NCBI RefSeq assembly: GCF_004799665.1
Contig: NZ_CP031310.1
Coordinates: 2,286,887 to 2,350,886 of the forward strand
Source of the DNA: Halapricum salinum
GTDB lineage: Archaea; Halobacteriota; Halobacteria; Halobacteriales; Haloarculaceae
DNA: 64,000 bases
Reading direction: 5' to 3'
Under the pieces are notes generated by a model. That model was not told the origin of the DNA. It did no database searches and worked only from the letters and a program-made list of their open reading frames with translations. Every line of letters begins with the position of its first letter. The first letter of the stretch is position 1. Below, piece by piece: positions 52,388 through 61,749 of this stretch. The position numbers were made by a program, and so were the translations under genes.

Positions 52388-53143
52388 CTAGCCGATGTAA
52401 CGCAGATCCTCTTCGGAGGGGGTGGCGTTGCCCTGTTCCATCTCCTGGATCTTCCGGACGACCTCTTCCATCTCCTCGGCGCGGTCCTCCAGCGAACTGA
52501 AGTCGACTTCGAAGCCGATGACGTCCTGCAAGATTTCGAGCACTGCCTGGGCGCTCTTGGGATCGACCAGATACCCCGAAGTCTCGCCCATCAGACAGGC
52601 CGCAGCGAGATCACGGCGCTCGCTCAGACCGAGCAGGAGACCGGAGACGCCGACGATTCCACCCGCGGGTTCGTCCTCGCGAAACTCCACGCCCGCTTCT
52701 TCGAGTTCTTCGACGAAGGCCTCGGTCGTGGCCGCGCCGAGCACGTCGTACTCCTCGATGAGCTCGCCCGTCGGGACGCCCCCGAGCGCGAACACACGCT
52801 CAACGCCCAGATCGTCGGCGACATCGAGGAACGTGTCCGTGAGGCCGTAGTGGCCGGCGTTGTCCTGTGCCTGGTGGTCGCCAGTGAGTGTGACCACGTC
52901 GGGACCGGTCTCGGTCTCGACGGCGTGGAACTCTGCGTGTGCGAGTTCGGCTTTCCCGTCCTCGACGCTGACCTGTGGCGGAAAGTGCTTCGAGTAGACC
53001 CGACAGACGGGTTCGCTGTCCAGTTCTTCGAGGATGTGTTCGGCCGCGAGCTTGCCGACGTGGCCGACGCCGGGCAGTCCCTCGACGAGGACTGGGTCCT
53101 CCAGCTCCGGCTCGGCGAGTACGTCGATCTCGAATTCGTCCAT
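52388..53143 (-). CDS. PAC2-family proteasome assembly chaperone-like protein
   Basis: This 251-residue protein has the PAC2/PbaB features LVEGLPGVGHVGKLAAEHI, VVTLTGDHQAQDNAGHYGLT, FALGGVPTGEL and GVSGLLLGLS. The archaeal homologues PbaA/PbaB are linked to proteasome assembly or quality control. It ends a leftward operon with Nop10 (5 bases upstream), aIF2-alpha, S27e and L44e, an order that recurs in haloarchaea and ties it to translation genes. Confidence 0.92.
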   Translation of the reverse strand: MDEFEIDVLAEPELEDPVLVEGLPGVGHVGKLAAEHILEELDSEPVCRVYSKHFPPQVSVEDGKAELAHAEFHAVETETGPDVVTLTGDHQAQDNAGHYGLTDTFLDVADDLGVERVFALGGVPTGELIEEYDVLGAATTEAFVEELEEAGVEFREDEPAGGIVGVSGLLLGLSERRDLAAACLMGETSGYLVDPKSAQAVLEILQDVIGFEVDFSSLEDRAEEMEEVVRKIQEMEQGNATPSEEDLRYIG

Positions 53144-53148
53144 ACCCG

Positions 53149-53331
53149 CTATTCGCGGCGCCGCTCCTTAAGTGCCCTCCGGTACGAGCCGTACCGGTCT
53201 TCGGGTGAGAAGGGGGCTGGCGCGCTGTTGACAGCTTCGGCGCCACAGTCGGGACAGGTGCCAGAAAGGGTGTACACCGGGCGTTCGTGGGCGGTCTGCC
53301 ACGCCGAACACACCCGGATATCCGATTTCAT
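53149..53331 (-). CDS. nop10: H/ACA RNA-protein component Nop10
   Basis: This 60-residue protein starts MKSDIRVCSAWQTAHERPVY. Archaeal Nop10 usually binds zinc through Cys pairs; here the second pair is visible in CPDCGAEAVNSAPAPFSPED, and the C-terminus RYGSYRRALKERRRE matches the conserved RYxxYRR...K Nop10 end. It stabilises Cbf5 in pseudouridylation complexes. It lies 12 bases after aIF2-alpha, 5 bases before PAC2. Confidence 0.9.
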   Translation of the reverse strand: MKSDIRVCSAWQTAHERPVYTLSGTCPDCGAEAVNSAPAPFSPEDRYGSYRRALKERRRE

Positions 53332-53343
53332 GTCGGTTCGCGA

Positions 53344-54192
53344 TTATTCTTCGTCGGTGTTGCGTTCGCGGTGATAGAGCGCGCTGCCGCCGTGCTCGTC
53401 GACGACTGCGGCCGCGCGGTCGGCAGCCGTCTCGAGTTCAGCTTCGGCGGTCTTGTAGTCGGGGGCCTGCACCTTGATGCGGTACTCCGGCGAGCCCACG
53501 TAGGTCACTTCGAGCTCGACCTCTTCGGGAACACCGGAAGACGAGTCTTCCGAGCCCCCACTCGCTTCGCTCGCGGGGACCTCCCCGTTGCCCTCGGCGG
53601 CCTGCAGGGCCTCCTTGAGCACGTCGACGCCGTCACCGTCGAAGACTTCCAGATCGACGTAGCCCGTGACCTTGACGTACGGGACGGAGACGTTCTCGCG
53701 GGCGGTCTCGACGATGGCCTCGATCTCGTCGTCGTCGAGATCGGTGTCTTCGAGCGCCTCGGCCCCGTGGATGGCGGCCTCCTCGAAGCCGGCATACATC
53801 GAGCCGAATTCGGCGAGCAGTTCGTTCGCGACGGCGGCGTACTTCTCGTCTGCGATGTCGTCGCCGAACGATTGCTCCATCCAGTTGTCGGCTTTCCGCT
53901 CGTTTTTCCACTCCTGGATCTTGTCCTTGCGCTGGTGGTCGTTGACGTCCTTCAGCGAGAGGTCGATCTGCTGGGCGGATTCGTCGACGTCCAGAACCTT
54001 GGCGACGACGCGCTGGTCGACGCTGACGTGGTCGCGGACGTTCTTGATCCAGCCGCTGGCGACCTCGCTGATGTGACAGAGGCCGCGCTTGTCCTCGTAC
54101 TCCAGCAGGTCGACGAACACGCCGAAGTCCTCGATCTCGTCGATGCGGCCGACGACGAGTTCGCCCGGTTCCGGCCAGCCGCTGTACTTCAT
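53344..54192 (-). CDS. Translation initiation factor aIF2 subunit alpha
   Basis: This 282-residue protein has the N-terminal S1 domain ([40 protein letters not shown]), the central helical domain ([20 protein letters not shown]) and the C-terminal alpha-beta domain. It is part of the aIF2 heterotrimer that carries initiator tRNA-Met to the ribosome. It starts 2 bases after S27e and an insert rich in Gly/Ser/Glu ([20 protein letters not shown]) precedes the last domain. Confidence 0.95.
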   Translation of the reverse strand: MKYSGWPEPGELVVGRIDEIEDFGVFVDLLEYEDKRGLCHISEVASGWIKNVRDHVSVDQRVVAKVLDVDESAQQIDLSLKDVNDHQRKDKIQEWKNERKADNWMEQSFGDDIADEKYAAVANELLAEFGSMYAGFEEAAIHGAEALEDTDLDDDEIEAIVETARENVSVPYVKVTGYVDLEVFDGDGVDVLKEALQAAEGNGEVPASEASGGSEDSSSGVPEEVELEVTYVGSPEYRIKVQAPDYKTAEAELETAADRAAAVVDEHGGSALYHRERNTDEE

Positions 54193-54194
54193 CG

Positions 54195-54368
54195 TTACCG
54201 TGCCTCGACGGTCTCGACGACCTCGCCCTCGATCTGGGCCTTGCCACCGGTCGGGACTGCGAGCGTGTGCCCGCAGACCGCGCAGGCGACCTCCGAGGCG
54301 GCCTTGCCGAAGACGATCTGTTCGTTCTCACAGTCCGGACAGGCGACGGTGTAGAAGCTTCCTGCCAT
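54195..54368 (-). CDS. rps27e: 30S ribosomal protein S27e
   Basis: This 57-residue zinc-ribbon protein starts [20 protein letters not shown] and has a second pair [16 protein letters not shown], the usual four-Cys S27e arrangement. The frame is open upstream to 54431, overlapping L44e; the start at 54368, 2 bases after the L44e stop, fits the family length. Confidence 0.95.
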   Translation of the reverse strand: MAGSFYTVACPDCENEQIVFGKAASEVACAVCGHTLAVPTGGKAQIEGEVVETVEAR

Positions 54369-54370
54369 AT

Positions 54371-54652
54371 TTACTCCTGGAATTCGAGGCGGCCGGCGCG
54401 CCATCCTTCGCGGACGTGGGCCTTGCCACACTCGCCACAGCGGTAGGTGAGGTTGGTCTTCTTCGTCGGCTTGTCCCCTCCGGGGACCTTCGAGAACTTG
54501 CCGTCGTTCCCGATGCCGCTGTTGCGCTCGCGCTGGCGGTCGTTGACCTTTTTCATTCCCGAGGAACGGCCCGATCGGACCTTCTCGACCTCGTGTTCGT
54601 TGTGCTCGTTACAGTGCGGACAGTACGTGTTGAATCGGCGTGGCATCTGCAT
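54371..54652 (-). CDS. rpl44e: 50S ribosomal protein L44e
   Basis: This 93-residue protein has [20 protein letters not shown] with Cxx[20 protein letters not shown], and the second CxxC in [20 protein letters not shown]. It is the first gene of the operon; an in-frame ATG two codons downstream (54646) is an alternative start and probably the family's true start. Confidence 0.95.
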   Translation of the reverse strand: MQMPRRFNTYCPHCNEHNEHEVEKVRSGRSSGMKKVNDRQRERNSGIGNDGKFSKVPGGDKPTKKTNLTYRCGECGKAHVREGWRAGRLEFQE

Positions 54653-54797
54653 AGCGAATCGTCCTTGCCGGCGATTTGACGTGCGCGCTTAAAACCCGTT
54701 TGGTTCCGGACCATCGCGGTGTTGCGGGGATTTCGCCGCCCTGGCTGTTTCGAGGGCCTTCGAAGTCCCTAAGTACAGTTGCGCCGAATCGACGTCT

Positions 54798-55052
54798 ATG
54801 AAGAACCTCATCGTCAACGGCGACCCCGGGAAGCTCCGCAAGGGCGCTGTCATCGAGTACGACGGTCAGGAGTACGTCTGTTTCTCGGTCAAGCGCCAGG
54901 GCGACTGGCACGGTCCCGACCGCCCGCAGCTGTGGTGTACGGTCGGTCAGGAGGACGAGCGCGAGACCTACGAGCGCCGTCAGTACATCCCGATGCACCT
55001 CGACACGCTCTCTGCGGACGCAGACGCCGTCACCGTCGTCGAGGCAGCCTGA
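54798..55052 (+). CDS. HAH_0734 family protein
   Basis: This 84-residue protein (MKNLIVNGDPGKLRKGAVIE, GQEYVCFSVKRQGDWHGPDR, ERRQYIPMHLDTLSADADAV) matches the small haloarchaeal HAH_0734 family from memory. The fold is beta-rich and the function is unknown. It diverges from the L44e operon across 145 bases. The last base of its TGA stop is the first base of palindromic copy B. Confidence 0.85.
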   Translation: MKNLIVNGDPGKLRKGAVIEYDGQEYVCFSVKRQGDWHGPDRPQLWCTVGQEDERETYERRQYIPMHLDTLSADADAVTVVEAA

Positions 55053-55133
55053 TAGTGATTATTGTAGCGATTTACCGGTACGACCGCCTGCAGTCGGGTA
55101 GTCGATCCGGAACAGACCGACAATAATCACTCT
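55052..55133. repeat. 82-bp palindromic element, copy B
   Basis: The element has the same length and fold as copy A (4426-4507). The 14-bp outer stem has one end mismatch (ATAGTGATTATTGT / ACAATAATCACTCT), the inner stem is CCGG / CCGG, and the apical stem GACCGCCTG / CGGGTAGTC has one mismatch and two pairs that are G-U in RNA. The two 9-base internal loops are identical to copy A. It starts at the last base of a stop codon and lies in the gap to the convergent DUF2298 gene. Confidence 0.85.
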
Positions 55134-55147
55134 GACTTCTCGCCTGC

Positions 55148-57778
55148 TTACTCGTCGAGTGCGCCCTGGTCGACGCGGTAGATCGTCACCAGCGGCCACT
55201 CCTTCTCGACCGAGACGACCGACAGACGATCGACCGTTATCGGTCGATACTCCGACCGTTCGTTCGGTCCGACGTAGATCAACTCCACGTCGTATTTCGC
55301 CAGCAATCGTCGCTGCTCGGCTGGCTCGCCAGTGAACATCGCCCGCACGTCTCTGAGCCGCTGCTCGTACACGTCAGGACCGCGGTAGGCCCGTTCCGGC
55401 AGCTTGCCCAGAACTGTCGGCACCCCAGTGAGACTCGCTGGCCCGTTGTACCAGCGGTACTGTGGGCCCGGATCGCTGAGCATGTTCGGCTGGCCCTCGA
55501 CCTCGCTGTCGAGCCAGTAGACTGCCGCCGCCTCCACGTTGTGATCACGCTCGACGAACGCCAGCGCGTCCAGCGTCGGATCGGCGATCCGCTCGGTATC
55601 GGTACTGAACGTATCCACCGGCTCTTCGGGTGTGTACGCCACGGCGATCCCGAACGAGCCGTACAGTCCCGCGCCGACGACGAGCAGCCCGACCGCCAGC
55701 GTCAGCCCCACGCGCTGGCTCTCGTCGATCACTGCTCGTCGTTCAGCAAGACGGTCGAGCGCGATCGTCGCGAGACTCCAGACGATCGCGAGAACGAGTA
55801 CGAATCCCGCGAGTGCCGACCACGCTGGAATCGCCGCGAGTGCGTCGATCGAGGGCGACCCGGCGATGTCGCCGGTCAGACCGAAGTGGACTGTGAGTGC
55901 GAGCATCCCATAGAGCGAGACGGCGACCATCAACGCGACTCCGAGGGCAGCGAGTGCCCGCCTGCCGAGGTCGCCCGAGAGATCGAGTGCGGATTGGCGT
56001 TCTTCCAGGAGTCGGACCAGTATCACGCCCGCAGCGACGCCCGCGAGGATCCACACCTGCATGTAGACCTTGAAGACGGTGTTGAACCGGCCGCCTGCGC
56101 CCGGCTCGACCACGTAGACGAACTCCACGAGGACGATCAGTCCGGTGAGCGCGACCAGCAGCACCGTCTCGAACCCCGGCTGTGGTGGGCTCTCACCGTC
56201 CTCGTCAGTGCGCCACGGGATCACCGTTCGACCGAACACGGAGACGGGGCCGGAGCGACGCAGCAGTATCCATCCGCCCAGGAGTATCGGGAGGAACAAC
56301 CCGACTGCGGGCACAGTGAGCACAGTCGTCACGGCCACGAGCGTCGTCGCTGCTACGGCGACGGTGACTGCTTCGGGCAGTCTGTAGTGACTGTGGCGAT
56401 AGAGGTACAGACCGTACAGCAGGAGGAACGCCCCGTGAGTGAGGAGCAACTCGGCGAGTGTGCTCCGGCCCGGGAACGCGCCCGGAGAGGTGTTCGCGCT
56501 GCTGGATTCGAACAGCCAGTACGGCGAGGACAGCACCCACGCGATCGCGAGGACGATCACGCCGACGACGACGGCGACGCCGAGTCGCTTGCCTTCGCGT
56601 TCGAGCCACGAGTCGATCGTTCGGTCGGTCGCTCTCTCTCCTCGAAGCAGTGCCAGTGGGTTCGTGGGACCGAGCGCCAGCGTCAACACGACCAGCCCGC
56701 CGACGGCCGGGAACGACCACGTGTTGACGACGGCGACGACGGCCCCCAGCGCCGGGAGGACACCGAACAGCGTGCCCAGTGTACGCGTTCGTGAGCGACC
56801 CGTCCCGGCGACGAACACCTGCAGGAGGATCGTCGCGACGACCAGCAGGAAGGGCGTACTCATCATGTGGGCGTGCAGATCGCCGTTGAGCCACGCAAAG
56901 AGGGGGAACTCGGTGATCGCGTTGTCGATGACGCGACTGGCCGACCAGTAGCTAAATTCCGAGATCGAACTCGCGATTCCCCGGTCGCGCGGGAGCGGGA
57001 AGAAGAGCCCCGCGACCCAGTTCCAGCCCGCCGCCAGATAGCCGAGCGGCGCACCGAGTAGGCCAAATTCTCCCGCGGCGTGTTCGAGGATGGCTCCGCC
57101 GAAGCGGAACGACGTCTGGAGGTTGCTGGCGACGCCGACGAAGAACGCGCTGGCGAGACCGGCGCGGTGGGCCGAGAAGCCGCGGTGGGCCGCGATCGAT
57201 CTCGCGAGACCGTAGGCCGCGGTGACGAGCATGGCGTAGTAGCCCGCCAGCGCGAGGTTGTATGCGAAGCGCCCTTCTGTGCCCGTGATCCGGGCGAGCA
57301 GCGACGCCAGCAGGTGGCCGCCGTAGTAGTAGCGGACGCTCTCGCCCGCGAACCATGCGTCCTCGGGCGGGACGGTGGTTCCGCGAAGCGAGGACTGCAG
57401 CAGGCTCATGTCGAGGAACTTCTCGCCGGCGAGTGGCATCGCGGCGGGATCGACGGCTCGGACCGCGATGAGAAAGCAGAACGCCACACTGAACACCAGT
57501 GCGACGCGGACGTAGGCCGCGTGGTCGATGTCGTACCCGCGATACCACAGCGTTGCCGCGAGAGCGCCCAGAACGAGGAGGCCGACCCAGAGCGCGAGTG
57601 TGATCGAGACCCGACCGAGGAAGAAGACGACGAGCCAGACGAGCGCGAGTGCGAGCGGGAGGGCGACCCCGGCTCCCAGGTCGTCGAGGTCCGGAAGCAG
57701 CGCGTGGGCGAGTGGCATCCCGACGTAGAGCAGCACCAGGTACGTAAGCAGCCAGAGGGCCACCAGCCCGTATTCCAT
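55148..57778 (-). CDS. DUF2298 multi-pass membrane protein
   Basis: This 876-residue protein has many transmembrane helices and the DUF2298 (Chlor_Arch_YYY) hallmark near residues 115-160: EKFLDMSLLQSSLRGTTVPP followed by DAWFAGESVRYYYGGHLLAS. The C-terminal soluble part contains VYWLDSEVEGQPNMLSDPG and LLAKYDVELIYVGPNERS. Members of the family are predicted membrane glycosyltransferase-like enzymes of unproven function. The gene is convergent with the HAH_0734 gene. Confidence 0.85.
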   Translation of the reverse strand: MEYGLVALWLLTYLVLLYVGMPLAHALLPDLDDLGAGVALPLALALVWLVVFFLGRVSITLALWVGLLVLGALAATLWYRGYDIDHAAYVRVALVFSVAFCFLIAVRAVDPAAMPLAGEKFLDMSLLQSSLRGTTVPPEDAWFAGESVRYYYGGHLLASLLARITGTEGRFAYNLALAGYYAMLVTAAYGLARSIAAHRGFSAHRAGLASAFFVGVASNLQTSFRFGGAILEHAAGEFGLLGAPLGYLAAGWNWVAGLFFPLPRDRGIASSISEFSYWSASRVIDNAITEFPLFAWLNGDLHAHMMSTPFLLVVATILLQVFVAGTGRSRTRTLGTLFGVLPALGAVVAVVNTWSFPAVGGLVVLTLALGPTNPLALLRGERATDRTIDSWLEREGKRLGVAVVVGVIVLAIAWVLSSPYWLFESSSANTSPGAFPGRSTLAELLLTHGAFLLLYGLYLYRHSHYRLPEAVTVAVAATTLVAVTTVLTVPAVGLFLPILLGGWILLRRSGPVSVFGRTVIPWRTDEDGESPPQPGFETVLLVALTGLIVLVEFVYVVEPGAGGRFNTVFKVYMQVWILAGVAAGVILVRLLEERQSALDLSGDLGRRALAALGVALMVAVSLYGMLALTVHFGLTGDIAGSPSIDALAAIPAWSALAGFVLVLAIVWSLATIALDRLAERRAVIDESQRVGLTLAVGLLVVGAGLYGSFGIAVAYTPEEPVDTFSTDTERIADPTLDALAFVERDHNVEAAAVYWLDSEVEGQPNMLSDPGPQYRWYNGPASLTGVPTVLGKLPERAYRGPDVYEQRLRDVRAMFTGEPAEQRRLLAKYDVELIYVGPNERSEYRPITVDRLSVVSVEKEWPLVTIYRVDQGALDE

Positions 57779-57913
57779 ACAGCAGCAAAGGGAGATGGGT
57801 CAGATAGGCTTTTTGAAGGTCGCGCGTGGGGCGGAGGGGATGTACCACGGTAGAAAGTCACGGGCGGCGACCGAATCACAACCCTTAATGACGGCCCCGA
57901 GTTACCAGAAGGT

Positions 57914-57988
<75 letters not shown>

Positions 57989-58059
57989 TTTTCGATGTGA
58001 ACAAAACCGCGAGCACCGCGTAGCGTGTGCGAGCATCCGTGAACATCGACAATTGTTGA

Positions 58060-58237
58060 GTGGATTTGAATCAGGCGGCGGCGACCAGCGGGAGCTGACG
58101 ACGTGGTTCAAATCCACCTCCCGCTACTATTCTGCTGCGAACAATTCGTGAGCAGCGAATCGTAAAGAGTGGATCTGAACGAGAGAACACGCAGCGTGAA
58201 GCGACCGTGTTCACGTTGTTCAAATCCACTGCCCGCT
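58060..58237 (+). repeat. Two partial copies of the tRNA-Met 3' end
   Basis: The 24 bases 57965-57988 of the tRNA 3' end (from GTGGTTCAAATCC to CCGCTA) recur without change at 58103-58126, and with a few changes at 58218-58237. Each copy is preceded by an inverted complement of its T-arm (GTGGATTTGAA at 58060-58070; GTGGATCTGAAC at 58169-58180) at an equal distance of 37 bases. This is the pattern of old attachment sites left by elements that integrate at a tRNA 3' end. The rest of the gap 57989-58309 has no gene. Confidence 0.75.
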
Positions 58238-58309
58238 CTGTGCTGTCGCTCGCAAAATCGTGAGTGACTGACATTCGAAGTCGCTCGCAGGGTCCGAGTC
58301 GGTCGAACT

Positions 58310-58879
58310 CTACCCGTCGCCGTGTTCGTCGACGACGACGACCTCGCCGTCGACCACGTCGACGTTGATGAGCGTCTTGACGGCGTAGTCGGTGTCGTCG
58401 AGTTTGTTCTCGCCGCCGACTTTCTTGATGACGGCGACGGTGTCGACGATCTCGGCACCGACTTCTTCGAGCGCGCCCGTGATCGCTGCGAGCGTCCCGC
58501 CGGTCGAGAGGACGTCGTCGAGTACGAGCACGCGGTCGCCATCGTAGACGTCGTTGACGTACATCTCGCTCTCGGAGTAGCCCGTGACCTGCTGGAGGGA
58601 GACTTCCCCCTCCAGGCCGTACTGACGCTTGCGGATGACGACGAGGGGGATGTCGGTCATCAGTGAGACGGCCGTCGAGAGGTGAATCCCCATCGCGGCT
58701 GGGGTGACGATCTTGTCGACGTCTTCGAGTTCGGCTTTGCGGATGATCTTGATGACGATCTCTCGGAGTAGTTCCGGTTCGAGCATGGGGACGCCGTCGC
58801 TGATCGGGTGGACGAAGTAGTGGTAGCCGTCCTTCTCGATGATCGGGGCGTCGAGCAACGACTGTCTGAGGCGGTCCAT
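58310..58879 (-). CDS. hpt: Hypoxanthine/guanine-type phosphoribosyltransferase
   Basis: This 189-residue purine phosphoribosyltransferase has the PRPP-binding motif [19 protein letters not shown] and the archaeal HGPRTase N-terminus ([20 protein letters not shown]). It salvages purine bases with PRPP in the cytoplasm. [20 protein letters not shown] is the flexible-loop region. It has its own promoter and does not overlap the attachment repeats. Confidence 0.9.
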   Translation of the reverse strand: MDRLRQSLLDAPIIEKDGYHYFVHPISDGVPMLEPELLREIVIKIIRKAELEDVDKIVTPAAMGIHLSTAVSLMTDIPLVVIRKRQYGLEGEVSLQQVTGYSESEMYVNDVYDGDRVLVLDDVLSTGGTLAAITGALEEVGAEIVDTVAVIKKVGGENKLDDTDYAVKTLINVDVVDGEVVVVDEHGDG

Positions 58880-58941
58880 GTCGGCGCTACTCCCGGCGAG
58901 GCTAAAAGTTCCCCGTCACGCATTCATCGTGTGGATCACAC

Positions 58942-60876
58942 TCACACTGCGCTCAGAAGGTCCGCGAGCACCCGGAGGATCGGCAGGAGTTGCCCGCCGT
59001 CGACCGGATACCGCCCCAGTCCCGTCGCGTAGGCCGTCACGACCAGCAACGAGAAGACGACCGTTCCAGCGGTCGCCAGTCCGATCGCGCCTGCGACGAC
59101 TCGGTCAAAGCGATCGGTGTACGGGGTCGCGGTCGCGCCGACGGCGAGCACGCCCGCGAGCCCGAGCCCGACCAGCGCGTGAAACTGGAAGGCCTCGCCG
59201 AGGGCCAGCCCTTGGGAGAGGACGAACGCTGCGACGACCTGGCCGCCGATCAGCACGCCTCCGGCGACTGTCCAGGCGACCGTCCAGGTCTCTTTCCTGC
59301 AGACGCGTTCGATGGGGGTCAGGAGGACGAGCCCGACGACGGAGACAGGATACAGCGGTATCAGATAGCGGACCGTGACCTGTGCGTGCAGCGGCAGGCG
59401 CTCGACATACAGTAGTGTGAATAGCGCAGTGAAGACGACGACTGCGAGCGCGGTCGCCGGTCTGGGATCACGGAGCCGGCGTGGGTCGAAGTTCGCCCTC
59501 AGGCGATTCACCGCTGCGAGCGGCACGGCGACGGCACTGCCGAGTACCGGTGCCGACTCCAGCACCGAGAGGTTGATGGCTTCCTCGCTTGCACCCGAAT
59601 TTGCGACGACGTATCCGCTGCGGACGAACGTCCGGTAGAGGTCGCTCGTCCGTTCGGTCGCCGTCTCGACGCCCCCGACGAGCAACCTCACGAACGTCGT
59701 GCCGGCCGTCACGATCGCGTCGAGCAGCCCCACGAGTGACTCCACGATACTACCGCCGCCCCCACCTGAGCCGCCGCTTCCGGGATCGGCTGTTGGATCG
59801 CCGTCTGCACCACCCGGGTCGACGACGCTGCTGCCCGCATCGGCGATATCGAAGCTCCGCAATAGCCGCGGCGGGACGAACGGATTGCCCGCGATCAGGA
59901 AGTTGGTCAGGAAAAACGGGACCAACGCGAGGACGAACACGCCGCCGACGACCGGCAGCGAGCGGTATCTGGCTGCCGGCGACGAGGCAAAGTCGGCCAC
60001 GACGAGCGTGACCAACAGCACGAGCGCCTCGGGCGCGTGGATCCACGCGAGCAGGGCGACTGCGGCGTAGGCCCCGCCGTGGACGAGGTCCCGTCGGGGC
60101 GTCTCCGGATCGCGACTCTTCGCGAACGCGAACAGCGCGAGCAGCACACAGAGTGTCGTGAAGACGTGTCGTTTCGGGATCGGGGCCCAGAAGCCGATCG
60201 GCGTCCCCAGAACGACGAGGACGCCGGCGACGACACCCACCCGGGGAGTCGCGAGATAGCCGACCAGACGATAGGCGAACACGGCGACCAGCGCCCCCGA
60301 GAGGATCGACGTGAGTTGCATCGCGAGGACGGGAACGATCGCCTCTGGAACGGGCGTCGCGACGGCGACGTTCGCGAGAAACAGCACGAGCGCGAGCACA
60401 CACCCACTGAGGGCGAACGCTCGTCGGTAGTCGAGAATCCTGCCCAGGACGACCGAAAACCAGAGGAGAGCCAGCGACCACACTGCGACGAGCGCGATCC
60501 GAAGGTCGGCGACCACCGAGGCCCCCTCGAGTAGCCAGTAGGCGGGCAACGAGAGGACGAGCTGGCCGTAGTTGCGCCCGTAGAGCTGGCCGTCGACGAC
60601 GTGCATCCCCGGCGTGTCGAGTGAGGGCCCGAAGACTGCCCGCTCGATCGACAGGTGTCCCTCGGTGAGTGCGACGAAGGCGTTGGCCGTCGTGTAGGTG
60701 TCGGTGATGAATATTCCGACACGGGTCAGCAGGGCGATGTAGCACAGCGAGCCGAGAAAGAGCGCGAGACCGCGCTGATCGCCGACGACGAGCCGGCCTG
60801 CTCGAACCGAGCGTGTGTGGATGCGAGCGACGACTCGACTGACATCGGCTGCCGATACCGTTCGGGAGTCGCTCAT
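58942..60876 (-). CDS. Polytopic membrane protein, possible GT-C glycosyltransferase
   Basis: This 644-residue protein has 10 or more transmembrane helices, with ITDTYTTANAFVALTEGHLS and GRNYGQLVLSLPAYWLLEGA in the first extracellular part, similar in layout to GT39/GT83-type membrane transferases, though I do not see a clear catalytic DxD beyond ITDTYT. A loop rich in Gly/Ser/Asp occurs near residues 355-385. It overlaps the upstream 164-codon gene by ATGA, so the two act together. The function is tentative. Confidence 0.6.
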   Translation of the reverse strand: MSDSRTVSAADVSRVVARIHTRSVRAGRLVVGDQRGLALFLGSLCYIALLTRVGIFITDTYTTANAFVALTEGHLSIERAVFGPSLDTPGMHVVDGQLYGRNYGQLVLSLPAYWLLEGASVVADLRIALVAVWSLALLWFSVVLGRILDYRRAFALSGCVLALVLFLANVAVATPVPEAIVPVLAMQLTSILSGALVAVFAYRLVGYLATPRVGVVAGVLVVLGTPIGFWAPIPKRHVFTTLCVLLALFAFAKSRDPETPRRDLVHGGAYAAVALLAWIHAPEALVLLVTLVVADFASSPAARYRSLPVVGGVFVLALVPFFLTNFLIAGNPFVPPRLLRSFDIADAGSSVVDPGGADGDPTADPGSGGSGGGGGSIVESLVGLLDAIVTAGTTFVRLLVGGVETATERTSDLYRTFVRSGYVVANSGASEEAINLSVLESAPVLGSAVAVPLAAVNRLRANFDPRRLRDPRPATALAVVVFTALFTLLYVERLPLHAQVTVRYLIPLYPVSVVGLVLLTPIERVCRKETWTVAWTVAGGVLIGGQVVAAFVLSQGLALGEAFQFHALVGLGLAGVLAVGATATPYTDRFDRVVAGAIGLATAGTVVFSLLVVTAYATGLGRYPVDGGQLLPILRVLADLLSAV

Positions 60877-61367
60877 CGTTGCACCTCGACGGTGATCGAC
60901 TGCTCGCGGACGGTGATCTCCTCGCCGTCACCGCGCAGGAGCAGCGTCAGCGACGCGTCGTAGCTGTCTGCGTCGAGCTCGCTCTCGTCGATCGTGAGCC
61001 GCTGGATCGATAGCTGCTGTCGGGCCGACTGGTGGGTACAGAGAAACAGTGTCGGGCCCGCGCTCCGGCTCAGTTCCGGAATCGAGATCGTATACGAGAG
61101 GATCGGCTGGCCACTGACGTTCGTCGCCCGCACACTCCCGTCGGGGACTTCGAGGTAGTACGTCTCGGCCCCGAACTGCCCTTTCGAGATGGTCGCGCTG
61201 TCGGGCAGCGACTCGACGCTGACATCGGCAGTCCCGGATCCAATCTGGGCCGTACAGCCTCGCGGTTCCTGCGTGAGGTCGACTGCTCCCACGAGCGGGC
61301 CGGAGACGAGCGTCACCAGAACAACGAATCCGGTCACGCCGTAGACCGCCAGCCGCGTCTCCTCCAT
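60873..61367 (-). CDS. Exported/membrane-anchored protein, unknown
   Basis: This 164-residue protein starts MEETRLAVYGVTGFVVLVTL, one N-terminal hydrophobic helix or signal, followed by a beta-rich domain (VSVESLPDSATISKGQFGAE, TLLLRGDGEEITVREQSITV) that looks like a small Ig-like surface domain. The frame extends upstream to 61745 but that is the shadow of another gene; 61367 is the sensible start. It is translationally coupled to the downstream membrane protein by an ATGA overlap. Confidence 0.65.
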   Translation of the reverse strand: MEETRLAVYGVTGFVVLVTLVSGPLVGAVDLTQEPRGCTAQIGSGTADVSVESLPDSATISKGQFGAETYYLEVPDGSVRATNVSGQPILSYTISIPELSRSAGPTLFLCTHQSARQQLSIQRLTIDESELDADSYDASLTLLLRGDGEEITVREQSITVEVQR

Positions 61368-61455
61368 CACTCCAGGGAAGGCGGAACGTGGGAATAAAAC
61401 TGTCGCGGGTCGCCGACGAGAACGATTTTTGGTGGTGGCGCTCGACTGCGACGGT

Positions 61456-61749
61456 ATGGGCGAGTTCGACCTCGATCTGCAGGCCGTCGAGGACAAGCTA
61501 GACGGGACCGACGGCGGGGACGCACGCATCGTACTCGACATCCTCGATGGGACCACCGACGACGAGGAGTGGCTCGAACTGATCGACCAGGGCGCGGTGC
61601 TGGTGCTCAACGTCGAGGGCGATGTCAACGAACTCGCGGCCGGGTTCGCCCGCGAGATTCGGGATATGGAGGGTGAGTTGGTCCACTTTCGTGGCTTTCT
61701 GATCGTCGCCCCACCCGGCGTGATGGTCGACACCGACCGGCTCAATTAG
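61456..61749 (+). CDS. DUF5779 family protein
   Basis: This 97-residue protein (MGEFDLDLQAVEDKL..., LDILDGTTDDEEWLELIDQG, ELVHFRGFLIVAPPGVMVDT) matches haloarchaeal DUF5779 by memory. It has a small alpha/beta fold of unknown function. Its stop region overlaps the convergent VOC gene by 8 bases. A SepF identity was considered and not supported. Confidence 0.85.
   Translation: MGEFDLDLQAVEDKLDGTDGGDARIVLDILDGTTDDEEWLELIDQGAVLVLNVEGDVNELAAGFAREIRDMEGELVHFRGFLIVAPPGVMVDTDRLN

Noticed and set aside
54798-55052. Small OB-like protein first taken for aIF5A
   Set aside because: It lacks the hypusine-loop lysine motif and is only 84 residues; the HAH_0734 family fits better.
61456-61749. Possible SepF-like division protein
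   Set aside because: The length is comparable to SepF but the phrases match DUF5779 and there are no SepF core residues or membrane-targeting helix.
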